This document shows, piece by piece, positions 27,217 to 36,503 of a DNA stretch of 41,877 nt. Both the position numbers and the translations under genes were made by a program. The notes below the pieces were generated by a model that was given only the letters and a program-made list of their open reading frames with translations, ran no database searches and was not told the DNA's origin. Each line of letters opens with the position of its first letter. Positions within the stretch are counted from its first letter, which is position 1. The stretch comes from Strigomonas culicis. Its lineage: Eukaryota > Euglenozoa > Kinetoplastea > Trypanosomatida > Trypanosomatidae. The stretch is from positions 1 through 41,877 of the forward strand of contig AUXH01000096.1 in assembly GCA_000482145.1 (NCBI GenBank), read 5' to 3'.

Positions 27217-28641
27217 ATGTGGAGGCGGCCCACCCTCTCGCTCCGGCGCAGCGGCGACGCGTTGCTCTGTGTCGCGTGCCACTACCATCTGCCGGGGTGG
27301 AAAACCAAATCAAGCACAAAGGACGCCCGCACACGCGAGCAGCGAGAGAACGACCGAAAGGCGCGTCAGATTGAGAAGCTCCCCAAACCGGAGGCCCTTC
27401 CGGACTTTCAATATCCCTACGAGAAGACGGTGCTGAGCGACTATATGTTCCAGTACCCCGTCTTTGAAAATGAGCTGGACACGCCGTCTTTGTTTCACAT
27501 GACGCCGCCGCCCAACTTTTTTCTCTACTGGAACGCGGCCGATTTTGAGCGCACGGCGTACCCGGCGGTCCCGTCGGTGGACCATCGCCTGCTAGTGCCG
27601 TCCGAGAGCTCCGCGCTGTGGTGCGAGCACCGGGAGCGGGCCCTCGAATACCTGCGTAAGCACAGCATCCTGCCCAACTACCTCCCGCACATCAAGGCGG
27701 ACGTGAACGTCTCGGTCGTCTTCAACGGCGCGTACCTTACCCGCGCGAAGCTCGACGAGGAGACCGGCGCGCTGCCGCCGCCGCTGCCGCCGGTGTCGGA
27801 GCTGACCCGGCGCAACTTTTGGTTCACCGCGCACTGCGGGAACTACATAGAGCTGTGCGAGCTGCAGCAGCCGCCGTCCATCTTCATCACGGAGAGCGAG
27901 CGCGACGCGCGCCAGGAGTCCTACTACACGCTGCTGATGATGTCACCGGACTACCCGTACCGCGTGCCCTCTGCCGTGGACCGTAGCATGCCGGACTCGG
28001 GCTTCTTCCTCAACTATATGGTGACGAACATTCCCGGCGGAAAGGTGGCACAGCAGGACGGCCAGATGGTGAACTCGAAGGACGCGCGGCGCAGCGGCGA
28101 CGTCGTCGTGCCGTACTGCCCGCCGCTGCCGACGGAGGACGCGGGCACCACGCGCCACATCTGCGTGCTCTACAGGCAGACGGAGAAGGTCGCCGCGGTA
28201 CACACGTTGACCGCCGAGGAGGAGCAGGCGCACTTCCCTTTAGCTTCGCGTAGTCAGTTCTTTCTGCTGGACCCGGCGCGCTCGCGCGAGGGGGTCGACC
28301 AGCCGGCCGCCCTCCGCTCCCTCCGGGAGGTCGAGCACCTGCTTGTGCAGCAGCCCAGCGCGGCCACCTTTTTCCAGACCAAGTGGGACATACAGGTGCA
28401 GGAGTACTACGAGCGGGTGGGGCTGCCGGAACCGGCGCTCCCCATCGACCCCACCATCGAGCAGCTGCTGGAGTTCCACGCACGCTCGTCCGCCGATCTC
28501 CGCGTGCGGGCACGGCACCGCGCGGACGGGTCGGTCAACGTCGGCGACAACCCGAACTTCTGGGCGCAGTACGAGAACACGAACATGATGGGCAACACGA
28601 TGGGCGCCCTGTGGTCGCGTAGGACCAAGCAGCATCATTGA
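27217..28641 (+). CDS. mL38: Mitochondrial ribosomal protein mL38 (PEBP-like), 474 aa
   Basis: It is a component of the large mitoribosomal subunit. The N-terminus MWRRPTLSLRRSG is a basic, mitochondrial-type leader. Residues about 200-330 have the phosphatidylethanolamine-binding-protein fold: YYTLLMMSPDYPYRVP matches the TLVMTDPDAPS strand, NYMVTNIPGG the next conserved strand, and VVVPYCPPLPTEDAGTTRHICVLYRQ the GPPKGTGLHRYVWLVYEQ segment. MRPL38/mL38 is the PEBP-like protein of mitochondrial ribosomes, and long N- and C-terminal extensions as here are common in kinetoplastid mitoribosomal proteins. The start is the first ATG after a T-rich tract; an acceptor at 27172-27173 is possible. Other PEBP proteins are shorter and lack the leader. 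Stop is TGA. Confidence 0.82.
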   Translation: MWRRPTLSLRRSGDALLCVACHYHLPGWKTKSSTKDARTREQRENDRKARQIEKLPKPEALPDFQYPYEKTVLSDYMFQYPVFENELDTPSLFHMTPPPNFFLYWNAADFERTAYPAVPSVDHRLLVPSESSALWCEHRERALEYLRKHSILPNYLPHIKADVNVSVVFNGAYLTRAKLDEETGALPPPLPPVSELTRRNFWFTAHCGNYIELCELQQPPSIFITESERDARQESYYTLLMMSPDYPYRVPSAVDRSMPDSGFFLNYMVTNIPGGKVAQQDGQMVNSKDARRSGDVVVPYCPPLPTEDAGTTRHICVLYRQTEKVAAVHTLTAEEEQAHFPLASRSQFFLLDPARSREGVDQPAALRSLREVEHLLVQQPSAATFFQTKWDIQVQEYYERVGLPEPALPIDPTIEQLLEFHARSSADLRVRARHRADGSVNVGDNPNFWAQYENTNMMGNTMGALWSRRTKQHH

Positions 28642-29160
28642 AGCGCGTAACAGGTTTTGTTTTTATGGTGTGTTTGTTTGTTTTCACAGGTGGACGGTTT
28701 TTAGTGTTTTAGTTTTTCTCTAAAGATAACACATAGTTGGTTGTTGACGCCTTCTTCACCATTTCTTTTCTTTTTGTTTGTTCGCTTTGTGTGTTGTTGT
28801 CGTGGCAGATGTGTTCTTCTGTGCTACGATGAGCAATGCGCGTGACGAAGGCGGTGCCGGTGGAGCTTCCCCTTGTGCAGCTTTCTGGTTGTGTACACTG
28901 ACGAGGAGAGACGCATGAAGGTGGTCGTGATAGTTTATACCTATATAGCTACATATAAAGTAAACAGTGAGAATCGCTAGAAGATGGATTTGCGAGATAC
29001 TTTTCCTATCTCTATTGCTTTTTCTCCATCAGTGATACGCAACTTCTATGCACGTTCCAAATGTCCTTCGTACTCTCCTTCTTCATGCCTCTAGCCTTAC
29101 ATTGTAACTCTTCTTTTAGTTGTTGTTGTTGATTGCTTTTTGTTTCCCTTTTGTCCCATC
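28642..29160. other. Spacer
   Basis: There is no gene in these 0.52 kb. A T/C-rich tract near 29065-29119 with AG at 29118-29119 is the likely acceptor for the PUF gene. Confidence 0.6.
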
Positions 29161-31356
29161 ATGAAGCTCGACTTTTTGAAGAACCCCTCGCAGCGGCTGG
29201 CGACTGGCAAGTCCCTCCCGCTGCGCCAGGTGGAGGCGGTGGTCCTCTACGGTAAGCCGGAGCAGCGGGCCAAGGTGATCGAGAAGCTGCTGCCCGCGGC
29301 CTACAGCCTGTCGCTCAACAAGCAGTCGCACCACATCCTCATGACCCTGCTCGACCAGTGCGACAACCTGCAGCGCGTGCAGATGCTGTACAACGTGCGG
29401 CGCAAGCTGCTGGATTTGTGCACCTCCGCGGTCGGCAACACCATCGTGCAGCACATGCTGGAGAAGCTGCCGGCGCGCCAGAAGAAGGAGATTGCCGAGA
29501 TGCTGGTGCTCAACGTCGAGGCGGATGAAGTGAAGCGGCTGTGCGAGCACCCGTCCGGCAACCACGTGGTGCAGAAGATGATGGAGATTCCGGTGTGCGC
29601 GGAAGCCATCAAGGCGAACTTTCTGCCCTACGCGGCCACCATCGCACGCAACGACTACGGGATGCGGGTGGTGGCTAAGTACGTGCAGTCGGTCGAGGGC
29701 GGGTGGCTGGACATGCTGCGGCTTCTCTTTCCGACGCTCACGTTTGACGCGGAGAACATGGACCTGTTCGACGCGGAGCTGTCCGAGACGGATGCGGCGG
29801 TCATCGACAAGGAGGTGCGCGCGATACTCCAGGGCACGAGTGACCCCATGGTGCTGAAGGCGTTGCTGCACCACGTGCTCGTCCCGGTCGCCATCAAGGA
29901 CGCCATCTGCTGCCATCTGGCCGAGTACGCGGCCGACTACCTATTGGTGCCGGAGGCGGCGGAGAAGGCCGAGGAGGGCACGGGGGAGCAGAAGAAGAAG
30001 GCGGAGGCGAAGCAAGCGGACGAGGAGAGCTTCGATGTGCCCGACTTTGGCACGGCGGCCTCGCCCAACGCGAGGCGGAAGGAGGCGGCGGGACCGCGGG
30101 CCCGCCACGTGCACCTCTTCGTGGCCGCCTTCGACAGCTGCGACGACGCGCAGCGCGCGATCCTGTGGGAGAGCCTCCAGGCGCAGCCGGAGCTGCTCTT
30201 CGCGCTGGTGTCCGAGAAGGCGCTCGTGTCGATTGCCGTGGCCGCCGCGAAGAACTACGCCACGTCGCGCGCGGCGCTCGCGGAGGTGCTCTTCCACGAG
30301 GCGGCGGACCCCAAGAGCAAGGCGCGGCTGTCCGTCGTGGCGGTCGCGGAGCATCCCGTGCGCACGCTGCTGCTGCGCGCCCTCCTTGAAGTGGATGCGG
30401 CGCTGCTGTCCAAGGCGCGCCAGACGGAGCTGTGCGAGGCGGCCCTCGCCCTGTCCCAGAGCGCCACCGCGTCGCCGGTGCTGCAGCGGCTCGTCGCGAC
30501 GGACGCCGACGGGCACTGCGCGAAGCGGATCTACGACAATGTGAAGAAGCACATGGCGGAGCTCGTGAACCACACGAGCGCGTCCTACCTGCTGCAGGCG
30601 CTGCTGCAGGCGTACAACGAGGAGGTGCGGTCCGCGCTCATCAAGGACCTCATGAAGGTGTTCGAGGACCTGCATAAGCTGACGAGCTACGCGCAGGGCT
30701 CGCGCGTGTTCCAGAAGATGCTGACCTACGCGCCCGACGCTGTCATCTCCAGGGTCGTGAAGAAGCTCATCGCGAAGGCGGGGGAGGAGGAGTCCGAGGT
30801 GGACGAGGAGGAAGCGGAGGAGGCGAAGAAGACGGAGGAGGCGGAGCAGAAGCTGACCCCGAAGGAGCGCCGCGAGCTGAACAAGGCGCGGCACTTCGAT
30901 ATCGCCTCGCACGCGATTGTGTCCTACGCCCTGCACGCGCAGGCCTGTTACGTGATCACGACCCTCCTACAGGAGGTGCGGACCCGCCACATGGAGAAGG
31001 AGCGCAAGCTCCTCATGAACGAGCTGAAGCCGCACGTGTTCAGCCTCGCGACCTCGCCGTGGGCCGGCCGCGTCGTGCTGGACACGATGCTGCAGCACGG
31101 CGGCAGCAAGGAGCTGGCGGACGCCATGCGGAACGTAGTCTTTCTCAAGGCGGAGGCCTGGCTCTCGGAAGTGTCGGCGGAGCGCAAGAAGGTGGGCGGC
31201 ATGGACCCCACGATGCGGCAGATGCTGAAACGCCAGCGCGATGACATACAGGAGGGCAGGACCCCTGCTCCGGAGTCCCAGAGCGAGGGGGAGGCATCGG
31301 CGGGGAGCGGCGGTAAGCACAAGAAGAAGAAAATATTCCGTTCGCTCAAGAAGTAG
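29161..31356 (+). CDS. PUF-repeat protein, Puf6/Puf-A/Nop9-like, probably nucleolar, 731 aa
   Basis: Pumilio-type helical repeats bind RNA or act in pre-rRNA processing. Repeat-like segments are seen at about 92 (GNTIVQHML), 133 (GNHVVQKMM) and 163 (YGMRVVAKY). A second group lies near 473 (SASYLLQALLQ), 513 (GSRVFQKML), 585 (AIVSYALHAQ) and 633 (WAGRVVLDTML). The two blocks are split by an acidic, Lys-rich linker near 265-310, and another Glu-rich stretch lies at about 540-570. The C-terminus is Ser/Gly-rich and ends KHKKKKIFRSLKK, a strong nuclear/nucleolar localisation signal. The divergent, scattered repeats resemble Puf6, Puf-A (PUM3) or Nop9 more than cytoplasmic mRNA-binding PUF proteins. 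The first ATG is 29161, although the frame is open from a TTG at 29140. Stop is TAG. Confidence 0.82.
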   Translation: MKLDFLKNPSQRLATGKSLPLRQVEAVVLYGKPEQRAKVIEKLLPAAYSLSLNKQSHHILMTLLDQCDNLQRVQMLYNVRRKLLDLCTSAVGNTIVQHMLEKLPARQKKEIAEMLVLNVEADEVKRLCEHPSGNHVVQKMMEIPVCAEAIKANFLPYAATIARNDYGMRVVAKYVQSVEGGWLDMLRLLFPTLTFDAENMDLFDAELSETDAAVIDKEVRAILQGTSDPMVLKALLHHVLVPVAIKDAICCHLAEYAADYLLVPEAAEKAEEGTGEQKKKAEAKQADEESFDVPDFGTAASPNARRKEAAGPRARHVHLFVAAFDSCDDAQRAILWESLQAQPELLFALVSEKALVSIAVAAAKNYATSRAALAEVLFHEAADPKSKARLSVVAVAEHPVRTLLLRALLEVDAALLSKARQTELCEAALALSQSATASPVLQRLVATDADGHCAKRIYDNVKKHMAELVNHTSASYLLQALLQAYNEEVRSALIKDLMKVFEDLHKLTSYAQGSRVFQKMLTYAPDAVISRVVKKLIAKAGEEESEVDEEEAEEAKKTEEAEQKLTPKERRELNKARHFDIASHAIVSYALHAQACYVITTLLQEVRTRHMEKERKLLMNELKPHVFSLATSPWAGRVVLDTMLQHGGSKELADAMRNVVFLKAEAWLSEVSAERKKVGGMDPTMRQMLKRQRDDIQEGRTPAPESQSEGEASAGSGGKHKKKKIFRSLKK

Positions 31357-31776
31357 GCGTTACACAAGCTTCTCACTGCCTTTCGGTTCCTGGGGTTTCT
31401 TCTGTCGATTTTGGGCTTTCTTGTCCTTTTTTTCCTTTTCCTTCCTTTCCATAATTAGTAACCGTGTCATAACTAAACGTTTAAATTTTTATTCTCCAGT
31501 AACAACACCACTGGTGATATGCGCTTTCTAACACTCTCTATAATAACCCTTCTTCTACTATACATGGTAGTACCGACAAACAGGTGTAAACAGCACGTTT
31601 CATGTTTTTGATGAGAATGCTCCGGATGAGTTGGTTCTGTACCATTGTCTAGCATTCGTTCTTCTTTTCTCACTTGCCCTTTTCTACTCCCCTCTCTCTC
31701 TCTCTTTTTAATTTCGTTTTGACGCGCAGTGCTCTAATAAACACATCGAACGTACCGTTCTTCAACACATATTCCT
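31357..31776. other. Spacer
   Basis: It is AT-rich with a T/C tract and (CT)n-like run near 31690-31710 followed by AG at 31728-31729 (GCGCAG), the likely acceptor for ZFP2. No gene is seen. Confidence 0.6.
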
Positions 31777-32199
31777 ATGCCCTTTCGAGGACGCGGCCAG
31801 GGGCGTGGGCGCAGCTACGGCGCGCACACGCAGCCCTCCCTCCCCCCCGGCTGGCAGATGGCCTACACGGACACCGGCTCCATCTACTACATCGACCACA
31901 ACAGCCGTACGACGCACTGGTCGCTGCCCCCTCCAGCGGAGGAAGAGATACCGTACGCCGGGCCCCATGCCCGCGGCGGGCGTGGGCGTGGCCGTGGCGC
32001 GCGCGGCGGTCGCGGTGGCCGCGGCCGCGGTGGCTTCCGTGGGCGCGCGCACGGTATCGAGGACGGGAAGAAGAAGACGAAATTGTGTATGAACATAGAA
32101 AACGGAGGGACGTGTCCATTTGGCGACCGTTGCGCCTTTGCGCACTCCGAGGAGGAGCTGCGGGAGGCGTTTGCGGGAGACGAGGGGCATCACGCGTGA
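31777..32199 (+). CDS. ZFP2: WW and CCCH zinc-finger RNA-binding protein, ZFP2-like, 140 aa
   Basis: A small post-transcriptional regulator. Domains in order: an Arg/Gly-rich N-terminus ([11 protein letters not shown]), a WW domain at about 22-52 ([13 protein letters not shown]... HNSRTTHW), an RGG-rich stretch at about 65-92, and one CCCH finger with C104, C113, C119 and H123, that is C-x8-C-x5-C-x3-H. This exact order and size match trypanosome ZFP2/ZFP3, which bind mRNA and influence differentiation and cell shape. ZFP1 lacks the WW domain, so it is excluded; ZFP3 remains an alternative. The start is the first ATG after the acceptor region. Stop is TGA. Confidence 0.9.
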   Translation: MPFRGRGQGRGRSYGAHTQPSLPPGWQMAYTDTGSIYYIDHNSRTTHWSLPPPAEEEIPYAGPHARGGRGRGRGARGGRGGRGRGGFRGRAHGIEDGKKKTKLCMNIENGGTCPFGDRCAFAHSEEELREAFAGDEGHHA

Positions 32200-33539
32200 A
32201 TGCAATACGCGTCAGCAGTGGAAAGCACTAGGAGCGACAACATGCAACACACACAAAACAAACAAACAAACAAGTTCACGAACTTTCCTTTTCCTTTTAG
32301 TCACTATAATTATGCTTCTGTGCGAATGAGATGAGCTTGTGGATGTCACGAAAAAGCGAAAAGCCAACTCAAAAAAAAAAAGTAAATCAGTCTTTTTTTT
32401 CTTCTTCTTTCTTCTTCACTACAATGACGTATGATTAAGGAAAGAACTATATAAAATCAATAATAAAAACAAAAAATAAATATAATCCTAAAAAAAGAAA
32501 AAAGAGAAAAATAATAATCACGCATACAAAGTCAAATAACAAAATAATAAATCTGAATGAAGGGATGCAAGGAAATTCAAGCAAAACAACAATGGAGGCA
32601 GATATATAGTGTGGATGTCGCAGAAACGAACTCGACGCACGTAAAGATATGCACGTAAGACAAACTATAATAATAATAATCATAATAGTAATACCAATGA
32701 TAATAAATAACCAATAATGATAATACACATTTCAGATGGATGACGATAGTGGCAATAGGAACACATGTAAATAACACAGCGAAGAGGATAAATCATGTCC
32801 AGGAAGCGATAGGGTGCCTAGCAACGCACTCTTTTTTTTCCTTTTCTCTTTCTTTGCTTCACCTCTTGCCATTGACACTGTGTCATTTTCTTTTGACAAC
32901 TTCTATTTTCCTCATTTTCATGCATGCTTACATATGTACATATATATGTGTTTCTCTGTGTGATTCTGTCACGCTGTTTTATATATACATATACATATAT
33001 ATATTTCTGAACTTCTTGCTGCGTTGTGAAGCATTTTATTACTATTATTATTATCATTATTGTTATTATGTTTCTGTCTAACGGCGAAGTAAAGCGACGA
33101 GTACAAACATACCACTGCGGCGACTACTTTCATCAGTACTAGGATATATCAGGATAATGACAACAACACTCACGATACACACCTCTTCGAATTTTTTTTT
33201 TGGAAAACGAGAATATATATTGCACTGGTTTCCATATTTACGTACGTATATTGAGAACAACGGAAAACAGAAAGAGACGAACTTATATCCATGTTCGATT
33301 TTAGTGTCGAGGAAGTGGTCGGAGACCACGGAAGAGGGATGCTATTAACGTCACAAAAACATCTTTGCCTCTCTCTCCATGATTACCAGTTTTCTTCCTA
33401 CTTGTTTTCTTTCCTGTCTACACAAGAAGTGCTTTTCTTTTATTTACGTGTATTAGAAAATATTATTATTGATCGCTGTATCGCAACAACAACAACAACA
33501 ACAAACAAAGCAGATATTAGCACGCAGTATATATTGACG
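32200..33539. other. Longest AT-rich spacer, 1.34 kb
   Basis: It is full of A- and T-runs, ATA/AAT triplet repeats (near 32665-32720 and 33040-33065) and a (TA)-rich stretch near 32980-33005. No coding-like segment is seen on either strand. The frame of the downstream gene is open back to an ATG at 33291, but this part is T-rich and contains candidate acceptor AGs (about 33424 and 33453), so it is read as leader. Confidence 0.65.
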
Positions 33540-34508
33540 ATGCCGGACGCACTATTTGACGCGAGAAACTTCCTCATTGTAGGCAGCGGCAACCAGGCGA
33601 TCGCGGCCGTGTGCACCACGAACGCCGGTCCGCTCAGCGGGGAGGAGCTGGCGAACTTCAACGCGGAGAAGGATGTCATCACGGCCCGCGCGCAGCTGCA
33701 GCGCGGCCAGGTCGACGTGGTGCTCGCGCACCTCCGCAACGCCACGCACCCATACCTGCTCTCGGTGAAGCTGCTCGCCGACTACGTCGCCGCTGAGCGG
33801 CGGAAAAGCGAGCCTGCCGCGGTCACCGCTGCGTTGGATGCGATGCTGCAGGTCGCGGTGGGCGCGAAGGTGGAGGCCCGGAACGTGTACACGGCCATCT
33901 TCGCGGCGGCCGCTCTGCTGGAACAGGGCCGCGTGGCGGAGTCGCTGACGCTCGCGAAGAAGTGGCTCGCCGGGCTCCCCGAGCCGTCGCCCTTCAGCGC
34001 CTACTTCCACCTCGAGCTGCGCACGCTCGTGGTGGAGGGGCTGCTGCGGCTGGGCCGCACGGACCTCGCCGCGGGGGAGGCGGAGAAGATGGACCAGACG
34101 GACGAGGAGTCCCTCTTCACCATCCTCGCGCGGGGCACGGTCGCCCTCGCGCAGGGCCAGCAGACCGGCGCCGCGGGGCACTACGACGCGGCGCTCGCGT
34201 GCTTCAAGGACGTCAGCATGCGCTGCGGCCAGACGCCGCTCACACTCAACCTGACGGCGCTCGCCCACCTGGGCCTCGGGCAGCTCGCGGAGGCGCAGAA
34301 GTGTCTGACCGACGCCCTCGCGGTCCGCGCGGACGACCCGGACACGACGGCGAACCTCGCGGCGATCATGGCGCAGCTGGGCAAGCCGCCGCAGGAGCAC
34401 AAGACGTACCTGCTGCAGGCCACCGAGATGCAGGGGGCGTGGGCGGCGGCCTACAAGGACACGACCGACCGTCTCGACCAGGCGATGGCAGGCTTCCGTG
34501 CGGCGTAA
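33540..34508 (+). CDS. COPE: Coatomer subunit epsilon (COPE), 322 aa
   Basis: Epsilon-COP is part of the COPI coat that drives retrograde Golgi-to-ER and intra-Golgi transport, binding alpha-COP. The start MPDALFDARNFLIVGSGNQAIA matches the DELFDVKNAFYIGSYQQ opening of COPE. Helical TPR-like repeats follow throughout, with LLADYVAAERR, LLRLGRTDLAAGE, the A-x-G-x-x-x-A pair near 224-255 and the conserved LGKPPQEHKTYLLQ (human LGKPPEVTNRYLSQL) near 281-294. Length 322 is close to the usual 300-310. The ATG at 33540 is chosen because the product then begins with the family N-terminus; the upstream in-frame ATG at 33291 would add 83 non-conserved residues. Stop is TAA. Confidence 0.93.
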   Translation: MPDALFDARNFLIVGSGNQAIAAVCTTNAGPLSGEELANFNAEKDVITARAQLQRGQVDVVLAHLRNATHPYLLSVKLLADYVAAERRKSEPAAVTAALDAMLQVAVGAKVEARNVYTAIFAAAALLEQGRVAESLTLAKKWLAGLPEPSPFSAYFHLELRTLVVEGLLRLGRTDLAAGEAEKMDQTDEESLFTILARGTVALAQGQQTGAAGHYDAALACFKDVSMRCGQTPLTLNLTALAHLGLGQLAEAQKCLTDALAVRADDPDTTANLAAIMAQLGKPPQEHKTYLLQATEMQGAWAAAYKDTTDRLDQAMAGFRAA

Positions 34509-34860
34509 TAGATCGCCTCGTAGCTTTACGGTAGGGGGAAGGTGGGAGACACGCGCGTATGCAGGTGGACGGCTTTCGTTGCACCGTTGTGGGCGTGGGC
34601 TTGACGAGCGCCATCGCAACTGCGAGCGTAGTCTTCTTTCGGTTGCGCTGCCGACCGGCCCGCACAGTGGCGACGTTGCCGAGCGCAGCCCCCGCCCGCA
34701 CGCCGACGCAGAAGATGACTCTTTCTACCACGACGCGGAGATGCCCTCTCAGGGCCCGCACAGCGGCGCCGAGAGACCAAAGCAAGCACACCAGTTGTGC
34801 CACCCGCGGAAGGGTCGCCATCTCTGAAGGGTAGCTCGAGCTGCTCCTTCTTCCGCGCGC
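34509..34860 (+). other. GC-rich 3' flank with possible small or decayed ORF
   Basis: Unlike the other spacers, this flank stays GC-rich for about 350 bases. An ATG at 34559 opens a 91-residue frame whose start looks like a membrane helix followed by Arg (about residues 11-31). A second frame overlapping it from about 34630 to 34827 gives a more natural acidic/polar C-terminus with Asp/Glu and His. No pyrimidine tract precedes the ATG. It could be a frame-shifted remnant of a small membrane protein gene, or just the COPE 3' UTR. Confidence 0.3.
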
Positions 34861-35354
34861 GCTGAAATGGCGGTATGATGTCAGTGTGCCGACAGCTACT
34901 CTTTACTGCGCCTTTGAGAAAAGGTGGATTCGTAGTGGCTGCTGATGCTGGTGTTATATCGCCATGTTGCTGTTGTCATTAGTTCTTTTTTTTTTTGTAC
35001 TTGGTTCCATTGTTTTTGTTGTTGACTTCTGTCTGCGTGTATGGATGTGCTCATCTACTTGTATACCCTTAGAGGGAGATTTTTGACAGATGTGAGCGGT
35101 ACCATAAGCTCTAGAAAAATGTAGGAGTGGCCTTGTGAGAGCCTGCTTGACAAGGTCTTTTGGAGCTTCCATCAGTACGTGCGTATGTACATGCTTCTGT
35201 CCCTCTCATCCTCTCTTTTTTTGATCCACTCTCTTCAACGTCGCATCGATCGTTTTTATTCACCACGGTGCGCTCAACGATAGTTTTTTTTTTCTATCTT
35301 TCTTTCTTTCCTTTTTTTTCTCATACTTCTATATATCGTTGAAACTTGCTACAG
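34861..35354. other. Spacer with strong splice signal
   Basis: AT-rich with a poly-T run near 34984-34998. From about 35200 the sequence is C/T-rich, ending in CTACAG at 35349-35354. No other gene is seen. Confidence 0.6.
35200..35354 (+). promoter_or_regulatory. Pyrimidine tract and acceptor AG retained at the pseudogene
   Basis: Several T/C blocks lead to ACAG at 35351-35354, and an ATG follows immediately at 35355. The intact-looking splice signal suggests the broken gene was once, or still is, transcribed and spliced. Confidence 0.5.
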
Positions 35355-36233
35355 ATGAGTGCAACCCCGGATGTGAGCAAGTCACAGAAATAGTTTAACG
35401 AAGACTGTCAGCTTGCGGACTTTGTCGCTCAGTCAAAGGCTGAAAACGCTACCCCTAAAGATGTCTTTCGCATGAGAGTGGGTTGTTACAACCCTTGGCA
35501 GCCAGGGGGAAGTGAGACAAAAGACCACAAGGAACGTCTTAATAACCTGGATGAGGTACTCAGAAATGCCCCAAAGGATCTCTTTTTGGGCACGCAGGAG
35601 TGTCTTGGAGAGTCGACTAAGACAGCTATTGAAAAAGTAAATAAGCAGAATTATGACTACATCAGTGTGCCTGACAAATCCCTGACACCAAAGTTCACCG
35701 CCTTGGCAGTGCCGCTCCACTCCGTGTGGGAGTACGCTCCGAGGAAGATTGAGTTCAACGGCGGCCGTGGCGTTGGCTGCGTCGCCTGGCACGTTGCGCA
35801 GCCGCAGGTGAAGATCCTCCTCGTCTCCTATCACGGGTCTAACAGCTTGTCTCCGGGACGAACGGCATGCTGCGGGAGGAGGACATGCGGGAGCTCGTTA
35901 ACGCGTTTTTTGAGGAGAGAAGAGGCGGTCATCAAGCATGTGCTCCTCGCCGCGGACGTCGCGTGGAAGCTGAAGCCGTTCGTACGAAAGCCTCACGACT
36001 ATGACAATCTCAACTTGGCGCAAATCAAGAGACAGCAAGTGACGGTGGGCAAGACACACTTGCGCAGCACGGACGCGGACCTGGAGGACAGAGAGCTGCG
36101 AGTCGTTGACGTCAGCAACACAGATCTGTTGGCCCTCAATCTGGAGAAGTACAAACCCCTGGAGCTCTTGCGTTGTAGTGGCTGTCAGGCGCTCGTGTCC
36201 ATCCTTTGGCTTGTTGTGGATGCACAGTGTTGA
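35355..36233 (+). pseudogene. Pseudogene of endonuclease/exonuclease/phosphatase-like protein
   Basis: From the ATG at 35355 the frame reads twelve codons, then an in-frame TAG at 35391-35393. The same frame then continues with protein-like sequence to TGA at 36233. The next Met is 35472. From there MRVGCYNPWQ followed by a LGTQE motif resembles the opening of DNase I-like (EEP) enzymes, where Asn and Glu bind metal, and KILLVSYHG matches the later strand-HxN region. Between about 35849 and 35920 the frame gives an odd Cys/Arg-rich peptide. The adjacent +2 frame gives a natural helical peptide (NGMLREEDMRELVNAFFEE), which suggests two compensating indels. Codons are less GC-biased than in neighbouring genes. 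A functional protein from 35472 is possible but less likely. The family assignment is tentative. Confidence 0.6.
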
Positions 36234-36503
36234 ACTGCAGCGGTGGGGGACCTCCTTTCCTTTCTACTTTCTGCGTGACATCTACCGCCGTGCCTGCATC
36301 TCATTTTTTTTTTTACTGTAATGTACTTAGGCGTACCAGCTTTGTATTCCATTTCTCCTCTCCCACTCTACGTTTCCGCTGCTCCGTACAACTCTCCTTC
36401 GTAGAGCATAGATATTTTACGCCTATAGAGATTATACAACTTCATTTTTACACCATAACAACGAAAGGAAGCGTTCACTCTTGCCAACTACCCATTGCCT
36501 CCC

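Noticed and set aside
33291..33539. 83-residue N-terminal extension of COPE
   Set aside because: AT-rich, no match to the COPE N-terminus, and several acceptor-like AGs lie inside it.
34509..36233. Mobile element insertion as the cause of the decayed region
   Set aside because: No target-site duplication, terminal repeat, poly-A-bounded element or reverse-transcriptase fragment was seen.
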